64,000 nucleotides of DNA, taken from assembly GCA_964638035.1 (NCBI GenBank), contig CAZWXD010000013.1, positions 23,627-87,626 of the forward strand, given 5' to 3'. Within the stretch, counting starts at the first letter, position 1; the number at the start of each line of letters is the position of its first letter. The DNA is from JAGGAG01 sp964638035. GTDB lineage: Bacteria; Gemmatimonadota; Gemmatimonadetes; Gemmatimonadales; GWC2-71-9. The position numbers were made by a program, and so were the translations under genes. Below are positions 16,655-24,099 of this stretch, one piece after another. The notes beneath the pieces are model-generated. The model did not search any database, had not been told where the DNA came from, and saw only the letters and a list, made by a program, of their open reading frames with translations.

Positions 16655-16978
16655 CTAGCTGAGGTGCTTGTTCACCAGCTTGGTCATCTCGAACATGTTC
16701 ACCTGCTCCTTCTTGAAGATCGGCTTCAGGGCCGCATTGGCATGGATCATCCGGCGGTTCTTCGAGTCCTGGAGCTTGTTCTTCTTGATGTAGGCCCAGA
16801 GCTTCTTCGTGACCTCGGTGCGCGGGAGGGGCTTGCTGCCGACCACCTCGGCGAGCGCGGCGCTCGGCTTCATCGCCTTCATGAATGCTGCATTCGGCTT
16901 GCGTGCGGCCTTCTTCTTCGCGGGCTTCTTCGCAGCCTTCTTCTTGGCGGGCTTCCTGGCAGCCTTTTTCTTGGCCAT
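16655..16978 (-). CDS. SWIB/MDM2-domain protein with histone-H1-like lysine-rich tail
   Basis: A 107-residue basic protein. Residues 1-30 are an Ala/Lys/Pro tail built from repeated KKAARKPAKKKAAKKPA-type units, like the C-terminal tail of histone H1 or bacterial HctA/AlgP-type nucleoid proteins. Residues ~38-107 form a SWIB domain (ALAEVVGSKPLPRTEVTKKL, then WAYIKKNKLQD and MIHANAALKPIF). In eukaryotes SWIB is part of chromatin remodelling complexes; in bacteria (e.g. Chlamydia) it is linked to DNA or topoisomerase. The likely role is nucleoid binding (inference). A GGGAGA Shine-Dalgarno stands before the ATG. It has its own terminator and is probably monocistronic. Confidence 0.85.
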   Translation of the reverse strand: MAKKKAARKPAKKKAAKKPAKKKAARKPNAAFMKAMKPSAALAEVVGSKPLPRTEVTKKLWAYIKKNKLQDSKNRRMIHANAALKPIFKKEQVNMFEMTKLVNKHLS

Positions 16979-17175
16979 CGCGATTCTCCCAGAGGAAAAC
17001 AGGTTGTCCTGCGAGTTGAACTCCCACCTGCGCCACGAAACACGCTTGACAAGGTAGTGAGTTGTTCCCCGGGGGCAAGAGGGTTTTCCCCATGAAAACC
17101 CGGGATTCCCCCTCGGGAACCGGTCCCCCCCGCCGGGAGGAGGGTCCCCTCTACCTCCGGAACCGGCTGGTGGCG

Positions 17176-17181
17176 TAGCTT
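17176..17181 (+). promoter_or_regulatory. Candidate leaderless -10 element of the peroxiredoxin-like gene
   Basis: TAGCTT, then TCTCCCC (7 nt), then the ATG. The M3 peptidase gene has an almost identical start (TAGCTT, CCTCCCC, ATG). No Shine-Dalgarno is present, so the mRNA may begin at the ATG. Confidence 0.5.
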
Positions 17182-17188
17182 TCTCCCC

Positions 17189-17758
17189 ATGCGCCAGCAC
17201 GGAATTCTCCTCGCCGGCCTGTTGGTCCTCCCGGGCATCCTTGCCGCCCAGGGGAGCACGCCCCTCCCCGTGGGCGCGGTGGCTCCCGCGTTTCCCGCAG
17301 TGACCGCCACGACCGGTGGTGCGCCGCCCCGCGCGTTTTCCCTCGAGGCGTATCGGGGCCGCACCGTGGTGCTCGCCTTCTTCTACAAGGCGCGGACCTC
17401 CGGCTGAACCGTCCAAATGGACGCGTACCGTGATCAGTACGCGCAGCTCTTCCGTGGGGGGAGGGACGTCACGCTGGTGGCGATCAGCGTGGACCCCGAT
17501 ACGACCCTGGCGGCCTGGGCCCGGGAGCGGAACTACCCGTTCACCTTCGTGAGCGACACGGGGGGCAGGGTGGGGAAGCAGTATGGGGCCTGGAGCGCGA
17601 AGTACAGCGTGGACAATCGTACCCTCTTCGTCATCGCACCCGATGGCCGCATCAGCTACGTCGCGGCGCCATTCCGGGAGATTGACCCGGCGGCCTACGA
17701 GGCGCTGGGCCGGGCCATCGTGGGAGCCCGACGCCATGGCGGGCCGGACGGGCACTGA
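17189..17758 (+). CDS. Exported peroxiredoxin-like protein, candidate selenoprotein (in-frame UGA = Sec73)
   Basis: An AhpC/TSA-type thioredoxin-fold protein of 189 residues if the TGA at 17405-17407 is read as selenocysteine. Residues 1-20 are a Sec signal peptide (GILLAGLLVLPGILAAQ). The domain then shows VVLAFFYKARTSG, the UGA, and TVQMDAYRDQY: the UGA is exactly where peroxiredoxins carry their peroxidatic cysteine (TxxC). After it the frame continues with family-like sequence (LVAISVDPDT, FVSDTGG, LFVIAPDGRISY) to a TGA at 17756. A perfect 7-bp hairpin with an 8-nt loop begins 14 nt after the UGA, fitting a bacterial SECIS. The likely role is reduction of peroxides in the periplasm. The alternative is a TGC-to-TGA nonsense mutation; both halves being intact and the hairpin argue against it. 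Confidence 0.75.
17405..17443 (+). promoter_or_regulatory. UGA codon plus putative bacterial SECIS hairpin
   Basis: The UGA (17405-17407) is followed after 14 nt by CGCGTAC (17422-17428), the loop CGTGATCA (17429-17436) and GTACGCG (17437-17443), a perfect 7-bp stem. The loop starts 21 nt after the UGA and has G at its second position; known bacterial SECIS elements have the apical loop about 16-37 nt from the UGA with a G among the first loop bases. SelB would bind here to deliver Sec-tRNA. selA, selB and selC are not in the window. Confidence 0.65.
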
Positions 17759-17774
17759 GGATCGCCCCCGATCC
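17759..17774. terminator. Small hairpin between convergent genes
   Basis: GGATCG, CCCC, CGATCC: a 6-bp stem with a 4-nt loop filling the gap between the peroxiredoxin-like gene and thrC. No T-run follows; weak. Confidence 0.3.
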
Positions 17775-17776
17775 GC

Positions 17777-19015
17777 CTATCCCCCCATCACCCGTGCCAC
17801 CTCCCGCACGTCGGGCGCCACCTCCACCGGGCGTGCACCCGAGCGCATGTTCGCGTCGGGATCCTTGAGCACGTGGCCCGTGAGCACGGCCACGACCCGG
17901 TCGTCCGCACCAATCACCCCATTGGCCCTGAGCATGCGCACACCCGCCACGCTGGCCGCACTGGCGGGCTCGCACCCGATCCCGGCAGCATCCACCACGC
18001 CCTTGGCCTCCAGGATGGCCTCGTCGCTCACCGGGACCACCACGCCGTTGGTGTCACGGATCGCGCGCACGGCGCGATCCCATGACGCGGGGTTCCCGAT
18101 CCGGATGGCGGTGGCGACGGTCTCCGCCTTCACGGTGACCCGCTGCTCGAAGCCGCCGGCAAATGACTGCGCGAACGGGGAGGCGCCGAGCGCCTGGACC
18201 GCTGCCAGTCGGGGCATCCGCGAGATCAGGCCTGCGGCGAGGGCCTCCCGGAAGGCCTTCCCGAACGCGGCCGTGTTGCCAAGGTTCCCGGCCGGCACGA
18301 CCACCCAGTCGGGTGGATCCCAGTCGAGCTGGTCCAGCAGCTCCAGCATGATGGTCTTCTGGCCCTCGAGCCGGAACGGGTTGATGGAGTTCACCAGGTA
18401 CACACCCAGCTCCCGGCTCGACGCCTCTGCCAGTGCCAGGCACGCGTCGAAGTCACCCCGCACCGTGAGGGTCCTCGCGCCATAGGCCAGGGACTGGCTC
18501 AGCTTCCCCAGGGCGACTGCCCCCTCGGGGATGAACACGAGCGCCGGGATCCCCGCCTGGGCGGCATACGCGGCGAGCGACGAGGAGGTGTTGCCGGTCG
18601 AGGCGCAGGCCACGGCACGTGCACCCAGCCGCAGCGCCTGGGTCACGGCGACGGTCATGCCCCGGTCCTTGAACGAGCCGGTGGGATTCATGCCCTCGTG
18701 CTTCAGCAGCAGGCGCTCGACGCCGGCCCAGCTGTTCACGGCGGCGCGCTCCACCAGGGGCGTGTTTCCCTCGGGCCACGTCACCGGATGCGTTGCCGTT
18801 GGCAGCACCAGTTCCTGGTAGCGCCACACGCCTGACCGTGCCGGGCCCGCGGGGGCGGCGCGGCGCTCGGCGAAGCGTGCGCGCAGCACGGCGGCCGGCG
18901 GCACACTGTGGTGCTCCACCGCCAGGAGCCCCTGGCAGCGGGGGCACCGGGTGGCCGGGTCGGTCTCGGCCAGGGCGTGACCGCACCCATCGCATCGCTG
19001 CCGTGTTGTGCTCAC
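17777..19015 (-). CDS. thrC: Threonine synthase
   Basis: Converts O-phosphohomoserine to threonine with PLP. The 412-residue protein starts with a zinc-ribbon-like CDGCGHALAETDPATRCPRC, found in one threonine synthase subgroup, then has NTPLVERAAVNSW and the PLP lysine in NPTGSFKDRGM, and ACASTGNTSSSLAAYAA, the substrate loop. VVVPAGNLGNTAAFGKAF binds the PLP phosphate. It starts with GTG, overlapping the thrB stop by 4 bp (GTGA). Last gene of the thrA-thrB-thrC operon. Confidence 0.93.
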   Translation of the reverse strand: MSTTRQRCDGCGHALAETDPATRCPRCQGLLAVEHHSVPPAAVLRARFAERRAAPAGPARSGVWRYQELVLPTATHPVTWPEGNTPLVERAAVNSWAGVERLLLKHEGMNPTGSFKDRGMTVAVTQALRLGARAVACASTGNTSSSLAAYAAQAGIPALVFIPEGAVALGKLSQSLAYGARTLTVRGDFDACLALAEASSRELGVYLVNSINPFRLEGQKTIMLELLDQLDWDPPDWVVVPAGNLGNTAAFGKAFREALAAGLISRMPRLAAVQALGASPFAQSFAGGFEQRVTVKAETVATAIRIGNPASWDRAVRAIRDTNGVVVPVSDEAILEAKGVVDAAGIGCEPASAASVAGVRMLRANGVIGADDRVVAVLTGHVLKDPDANMRSGARPVEVAPDVREVARVMGG

Positions 19016-19947
19016 GCGAACGCTCCCGGTTGGCGCACCACACGTGCGCCCTGCGTGTCCACCGGTGCCACGCGCACGGTGGCCTCCACGCCGGCGGCGG
19101 CATAGGCCGCGTGCATCGCTGCGCCGATGCGCGCGCCCTGCGGTGCATCGGCGGCGAGGGCAAACGCGGTGGGGCCCGCCCCCGAGATGGACGCGCCGAG
19201 CGCCCCGGCCTCGAGCGCCGCCCGGCGTGCCGCGGGAAAGCCCGGGAGGAGGGGCGCCCGTGCCGGCTCCGCAATGCGATCGTCTACGCTGCGCCGGAGC
19301 AGGTCGAGGTCACCACGATAGAAGGCGGCCACCAGGGCGGCGACCTGAGCAGCCTGGTGGATCGCCACCTCGCGCGAGACCGTCCGGGGCAGCACCGCCC
19401 GGGCATCGGCGGTGCGGAGGCGCTGGTCGGGGTGCACCAGCACCGCGGTCAGGCCCGCCGGCACCGGCAGCGTGATCACGTCGAGGGGGTCGGTGGCACG
19501 CACCAGCACGGCACCACCCAGCAGGGACGGGGCGAGGTTGTCGGCATGGCGCCCCGCCACGCGGGCCTCCACCTCCAGGCACACCTGCAGCAGCTCGAGC
19601 TCGCCCAGCGGCCGGCCGAGGCACTCGTTCGCGGCCACGGCGCCGGCGACGGCCGACGCGGCACTGCCGCCCTGGCCCCCGGAGAGCGGCAGCCCCTTGT
19701 GCACCCAGAGCGCCAACCCCTGGTGCGCGCCAGCCCGGGCGAGCACGCCCTCCGCCGCCATGGCGCTCGCGTGGCGCGCCGGGTCGGCCGGCAGCTCGGG
19801 GTGGCCGGGATCGCGGAGCTCGAGCCCGCGCACGCCAAGCGGCTCGACGGTGACCCAGTCGCCGGCCCCGGCCACCGCCAGGCCGAGCACGTCGAGTCCG
19901 GGGCCGACATTGCCGATCGAGCCCGGGGCAAAGGCTGTGATCCGCAT
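19012..19947 (-). CDS. thrB: Homoserine kinase
   Basis: A GHMP kinase phosphorylating homoserine. 311 residues, the usual size. GHMP motifs: the N-terminal APGSIGNVGPGLDVLGLA, the ATP loop GLPLSGGQGGSAASAVAGA, and the C-terminal ALGASISGAGPTAFALA. The ATG overlaps the thrA stop by 1 bp (TGATG) and the 3' end overlaps thrC by 4 bp, so expression is coupled. Many ThrB have GLGSSAAS in the second motif; GQGGSAAS here is a normal variant. Confidence 0.93.
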   Translation of the reverse strand: MRITAFAPGSIGNVGPGLDVLGLAVAGAGDWVTVEPLGVRGLELRDPGHPELPADPARHASAMAAEGVLARAGAHQGLALWVHKGLPLSGGQGGSAASAVAGAVAANECLGRPLGELELLQVCLEVEARVAGRHADNLAPSLLGGAVLVRATDPLDVITLPVPAGLTAVLVHPDQRLRTADARAVLPRTVSREVAIHQAAQVAALVAAFYRGDLDLLRRSVDDRIAEPARAPLLPGFPAARRAALEAGALGASISGAGPTAFALAADAPQGARIGAAMHAAYAAAGVEATVRVAPVDTQGARVVRQPGAFA

Positions 19948-22460
19948 CAGATCGGGGCCAGGCGCATGATGTCGTTCATGACGCCGGCGGCTGTCACCTC
20001 GAGCCCCGCACCGGGCCCGGTGATGACAAGCGGATTGGCATGGTACCGGTCGGTGGTGAACACTACCTGGTTGTCGGTGCCGCGGAGCGCCCCCAGCGCA
20101 CTCGCAGCCGGTACCGCCGCGAGCCCCACCGTGATCCGGCGAGGTGTCACGCGCGCCACGTAGCGCAGCACCTTGCCCTCGTTCCTGGCCCGTTCGCCCC
20201 TGGCCTGCCAGCCGGCGTCATGCCGATCCAGGGTCGCGACGAACGCTTCCGGCGTCACGCTCCGCGCCTGGCGCGGCACCAGTGATTCCACCGCCACCTG
20301 CTCAATCCCCCCGCGAAAGCCGAGCAGGCGCCCGAGGATCAGCGCCTTCCGCGCCACGTCCATCCCCGAGAGGTCCTCCCTGGGGTCAGGCTCGGTGTAG
20401 CCGCGCCGCATGGCCTCGCGCATGGTGGTGCTGAACGGGTGCCCGTCGCCCAGTTCACTCAGCAGGAACCCCAGCGTCCCCGAGAGGCAGCCCTCGATGC
20501 GACGGATCCGGTCACCGCTCTCCACCAGCTTGAAGACGGTGTCGATGATCGGGAGTCCCGCGCCCACCGTGGCCTCGAACATCAGGTGCCGCCCGTGCCG
20601 GTGGGCCACGGCCTCGAGCTGGTCGGCATCGTGCCGTCGCTCGGTGAGCGGGCGCTTGTTGGCCAGCACCACGTCCATCCCCGAGTCGAGCACATGGCGG
20701 AGGATGGCCGCCGTGTCGTTGGCCGTCACGTCCACCACCACCGGCCGGGGCAGTGCGTGCCGGGCGATGAACGCCAGGGCGTCGGTGGACGGGGACGCCA
20801 CGCCACCGCGCGCGCGCCGGAGGGGCACGCCTCGCGCCTTGCGATCGGCCAGCTGGTTGAGCTGCCGCACCGACAGCCCCTCGGGGTCGAAGACGAAGCC
20901 GGTGCGGTCGATCACCGCCGCCACCTCGAGGCGGATGACACTCCGGCTGGCCTTCGGGATCTGCCGCGCCAGCATGCGGCCAACCTTGCCGAAGCCGAGC
21001 AGCACCACCGCCACGCGCTCGGGCGCATTCACCGCACCGCCGCCGATCTTCTCCAGCTGGAAGGCGTGGTGGATCTGTCGCTGCGCCAGGGCGACATCAG
21101 CCTCGTCCACCACGAAGGAGATGTTCAGCTCCGACGACCCCTGGGCGATGGCGACGATGTTGATGCCGGCCTGGGCTGTCGCACTGAACACCCTCGCCGC
21201 CACGCCCCGGGCGCCCGCCATCCCCAGGCCGACCACCGCTATGATGGCCATCCCGGTGCGCACCTCGATGGCCTCGATGTCCCGCCGGGCGAGGTCGTCC
21301 CGGAACGTGCGCGCCAGCGCGCTGCGGACCGCTGCGGCCACCCCGGCCGGGACCGAGAAAGTGAGGGAGTTCTCCGACGAGCCCTGGGTCACGAGCGTGA
21401 CCGGCAGCCGGGCCGCGTGCAGCGCCTCGAACGTCCGGCTGGCGACACCCGACCCGCCAAGCAGGCCGGTGCCCGTCACGGTCACGAGTGCCTGGCCGCC
21501 GATGCCCGACACCGCCCGTACCGGCGAGCGCTCGCGGCGCGATTGCTCCGACACCTCGGTGCCGGGAAGGGCCGGATCGGCGAAGGGCCGGACGTACACC
21601 GGGATGCGGCGGCGAGCCAGCGGCACCAGCGCGCGGGGGTGCAGCACCTTGGCGCCATAGTAGGCCAGCTCCGCGGCCTCGCGCGCATGCAGGTGCGGGA
21701 TGACCCGCGCATTGACCACCACCCTCGGGTCGCCCGTGAGGAAGCCGGGCACGTCCTTCCAGAGCGAAACTGACGCTGCCCGGAGGCTTCGCGCGAGGAG
21801 GGTCGCCGTGAGGTCCGAGCCGCCACGGCCCAGGGTGACGAGCTCGCCATCGTGGCCGGCGCCCAGGAAGCCGGGCACCACCGGGGAAATGCCCTCCCTG
21901 AGGAGCGGGCCCAGGCGGGCACGCACCCGACGCTCTGTCGCCTGGTAGTCGGGGGCCGCGCCCCCGAAGTGTCCATCCGTGACGATCAACTCGAGCGCAT
22001 CCACCAGCTCCACCCTCCGGCGGCCGGCACGCAGTGCTGCGGCGAGGATCATGGCACTCAGGCGCTCCCCGCGCGCCACCACGTGGTCGCTCGTGCGCGG
22101 GGTGAGTTCCCGCACCACGCGCAGCCCTTCGAGGAGCGCCTCCAGCTCGGCCATGGCGTCGCGCACCCTGGCGGTGGCCCGGCGACGGGACGGACCCGGG
22201 GGTACCACGTGCCGGATCGCATCCAGGTGCTGCTGGAGGAGCCGCGCCACCGCCGCCCGGTCCACGGCGTCGCCGCGCACGGCGGCCGTGGCCACCGCGA
22301 GCAAACGGTCCGTGACTCCCGCCATGGCCGAGACCACCAGGATGGACGGTTGCTGCAACTGCGACCCGATGACCTGGACAGCATGGCGCATGGCGGCGCC
22401 ATCGGCGAGGGACGCCCCTCCAAACTTGTGGACCTGGACGGCATGTGCGCGTGGCGGCAT
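19947..22460 (-). CDS. thrA: Bifunctional aspartate kinase / homoserine dehydrogenase
   Basis: Catalyses the first and third steps from aspartate to threonine, methionine and lysine. The 837-residue protein has an aspartokinase domain (VHKFGGASLAD at the start, VTLGRGGSDLTATLLA, LWKDVPGFLTGDPR), two ACT domains around residues 330-480 (ALVTVTGTGLLGGSGV; MAIIAVVGLGMAGARGVAAR) for allosteric control, and a C-terminal homoserine dehydrogenase (VVLLGFGKVGRMLARQI; LANKRPLTERRHDADQLEA; EATVGAGLPIIDT; GYTEPDPREDLSGMDVARK). The ATG at 22460 has no Shine-Dalgarno but a TATCGT hexamer 8 nt upstream with TAGACA 17 bp further. Threonine feedback is expected from the ACT domains (family knowledge). Confidence 0.95.
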   Translation of the reverse strand: MPPRAHAVQVHKFGGASLADGAAMRHAVQVIGSQLQQPSILVVSAMAGVTDRLLAVATAAVRGDAVDRAAVARLLQQHLDAIRHVVPPGPSRRRATARVRDAMAELEALLEGLRVVRELTPRTSDHVVARGERLSAMILAAALRAGRRRVELVDALELIVTDGHFGGAAPDYQATERRVRARLGPLLREGISPVVPGFLGAGHDGELVTLGRGGSDLTATLLARSLRAASVSLWKDVPGFLTGDPRVVVNARVIPHLHAREAAELAYYGAKVLHPRALVPLARRRIPVYVRPFADPALPGTEVSEQSRRERSPVRAVSGIGGQALVTVTGTGLLGGSGVASRTFEALHAARLPVTLVTQGSSENSLTFSVPAGVAAAVRSALARTFRDDLARRDIEAIEVRTGMAIIAVVGLGMAGARGVAARVFSATAQAGINIVAIAQGSSELNISFVVDEADVALAQRQIHHAFQLEKIGGGAVNAPERVAVVLLGFGKVGRMLARQIPKASRSVIRLEVAAVIDRTGFVFDPEGLSVRQLNQLADRKARGVPLRRARGGVASPSTDALAFIARHALPRPVVVDVTANDTAAILRHVLDSGMDVVLANKRPLTERRHDADQLEAVAHRHGRHLMFEATVGAGLPIIDTVFKLVESGDRIRRIEGCLSGTLGFLLSELGDGHPFSTTMREAMRRGYTEPDPREDLSGMDVARKALILGRLLGFRGGIEQVAVESLVPRQARSVTPEAFVATLDRHDAGWQARGERARNEGKVLRYVARVTPRRITVGLAAVPAASALGALRGTDNQVVFTTDRYHANPLVITGPGAGLEVTAAGVMNDIMRLAPI

Positions 22461-22468
22461 AGACCGCG

Positions 22469-22497
22469 ACGATACGCACGCCTCCCACGATTGTCTA
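22469..22497 (-). promoter_or_regulatory. Promoter of the thrABC operon
   Basis: Leftward: TAGACA (22492-22497), a 17-bp spacer, TATCGT (22469-22474), then 8 nt and the thrA ATG. The best -35/-10 pair in the leaderless group; -35 differs from TTGACA by one base. The divergent pntAA starts 154 bp away. Confidence 0.6.
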
Positions 22498-22614
22498 CGC
22501 ACGCTGGCGCACCGGGCGTCCCTGCTGTAGTCTGAACCGTCGCGCGGGCCGCCACATCCCGGCGAGCCGTGCACCACGTGCCCGATTCACGTCCCCCCAA
22601 CGCCCGGCTGGTTC

Positions 22615-23724
22615 ATGCGCATCGCGGTGCCGAAGGAAACCGCTCCCGGCGAGCGACGTGTTGCCCTCGTCCCTGACGGCATCGCCAGGCTCGTCAAGGC
22701 GGGGCATGAGGTGGTGGTGGAGCGTGGGGCAGGCGACGCGGCGGGGATCCTCGACGGCCAGTTCGAGAAGGCCGGCGCGACCCTCGCCTCCGGGTTCGCC
22801 GCGACGGTGGCCGGTGCGGCCGTCGTGGCCAAGGTCCAGCGTCCCTCGTCGGCCGAGGTGTCGGCGCTCCCGGCCGGTTCGGTGCTGGTGGCGCTGTTGC
22901 AGCCGGCAGCGCATCGCGACCTGCTCGAAGCGCTGGCGGCGCAGGGCGTCACCGGCCTTGCCATGGAGCTGGTGCCCCGCATCACCCGCGCGCAGTCGAT
23001 GGACGTCCTGTCCTCCCAGGCCACCGTGGCCGGCTACCAGGCCGTGCTGCTTGGCGCGACCCACCTGACGCGGCTCCTCCCCATGCTCACCACGGCCGCC
23101 GGCACGCTGGCCCCGGGCCGGGTCTTCGTGCTCGGCGCCGGTGTGGCCGGCCTGCAGGCCATCGCCACGGCGCGCCGCCTCGGGGCCATCGTCTCGGCCT
23201 TCGACGTGCGCCCCGCCGTGAAGGAGCAGGTGCAGAGCCTCGGTGCCACGTTCATTGCCGCGGAGCAGGTCGCAGCCGAGGGTGCCGGCGGCTACGCCCG
23301 TGAACTCGCGGCGGAGCAGCAGCAGCAGGTGCTGCAGGCCGTGGGCAAGGTGCTGCCTGCTTCCGACCTCGTGATCACCACGGCCCAGGTGCCGGGGAAG
23401 CCCGCGCCGCGCCTCATCACCGGCGACATGCTCGCCACCATGACACCGGGATCGGTGATCGTGGACCTGGCGGCGGAGAGCGGCGGGAACTGCGAGGCCA
23501 CGCGGGCTGGCGAGACCGTGCGGGTCCATGGGGTCACCATCCTTGGCCCCCTCAACCTGGCTGCGTCGCTGCCGCTCCATGCCAGCCAGATGTACGGGCG
23601 GAACGTGCTGACCCTGCTGCAGCACCTCACCCAGTCGGGGGCACTCGCCATCGAGACCGCTGACGAGATCACCGGGCCGATGGCCGTGACCCATGCCGGG
23701 GCCGTGCGCTTCGGCCTCGCCTGA
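22615..23724 (+). CDS. pntAA: NAD(P) transhydrogenase subunit alpha, part 1 (NAD-binding domain I)
   Basis: The soluble NAD(H)-binding domain of proton-translocating transhydrogenase, which drives NADPH formation with the proton gradient. 369 residues, related to alanine dehydrogenase: RIAVPKETAPGERRVALVP at the start, RITRAQSMDVLSSQA, the NAD loop VFVLGAGVAGLQAIATARRLGA, then SAFDVRPAVKEQV and MTPGSVIVDLAAESGGN. The split alpha subunit (pntAA+pntAB) is the form known from Rhodospirillum and many other bacteria. pntAB follows after 12 bp. The gene is divergent from thrA; no clear Shine-Dalgarno at the ATG. Confidence 0.94.
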   Translation: MRIAVPKETAPGERRVALVPDGIARLVKAGHEVVVERGAGDAAGILDGQFEKAGATLASGFAATVAGAAVVAKVQRPSSAEVSALPAGSVLVALLQPAAHRDLLEALAAQGVTGLAMELVPRITRAQSMDVLSSQATVAGYQAVLLGATHLTRLLPMLTTAAGTLAPGRVFVLGAGVAGLQAIATARRLGAIVSAFDVRPAVKEQVQSLGATFIAAEQVAAEGAGGYARELAAEQQQQVLQAVGKVLPASDLVITTAQVPGKPAPRLITGDMLATMTPGSVIVDLAAESGGNCEATRAGETVRVHGVTILGPLNLAASLPLHASQMYGRNVLTLLQHLTQSGALAIETADEITGPMAVTHAGAVRFGLA

Positions 23725-23736
23725 GGAGGATTCACC

Positions 23737-24099
23737 ATGCTCGACGTGGTGTCGCTGGAGTCCCTGGCCCTTGCCAATTCCTTCCTGAAGCTGGCCGTGT
23801 TCGTGCTGGCGGGTTTCGTCGGGTTCCTGGTCATCACCCGGGTGCCACCGCTCCTGCACACACCGCTCATGTCGGCCACCAACGCCATCTCGGCCATCTC
23901 CATCGTCGGGGCCCTGGTCGCGGCCGGCAGCGAGCACAACCAGGTGGCCACCATCCTGGGCTTCATTGCCGTGATCTGCGCCACGATCAACGTGGTGGGC
24001 GGCTTCATCATCACCGACCGCATGCTCCGGATGTTCGGGCATCGGCCCGCACGCGGGGCCGCGGGTGAAGGGACCGGGGAACCCGGAGGCCGGGCGTGA
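23737..24099 (+). CDS. pntAB: NAD(P) transhydrogenase subunit alpha, part 2 (membrane)
   Basis: A 120-residue membrane subunit with about three or four transmembrane helices (LKLAVFVLAGFVGFLVI; AISAISIVGALVAAG; ATILGFIAVICATINVVGGF). TPLMSATNAISAI and GGFIITDRMLRMF are typical. The ATG has a strong GAGGAGG Shine-Dalgarno 8 nt upstream. It overlaps pntB by 4 bp (GTGA). With PntB it forms the proton channel. Confidence 0.94.
   Translation: MLDVVSLESLALANSFLKLAVFVLAGFVGFLVITRVPPLLHTPLMSATNAISAISIVGALVAAGSEHNQVATILGFIAVICATINVVGGFIITDRMLRMFGHRPARGAAGEGTGEPGGRA

Noticed and set aside
17405..17407. Peroxiredoxin-like gene read as a nonsense-mutated pseudogene.
   Set aside because: Both halves are intact and family-like, the UGA sits exactly at the catalytic Cys, and a SECIS-like hairpin follows. 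Still possible if the genome lacks sel genes.
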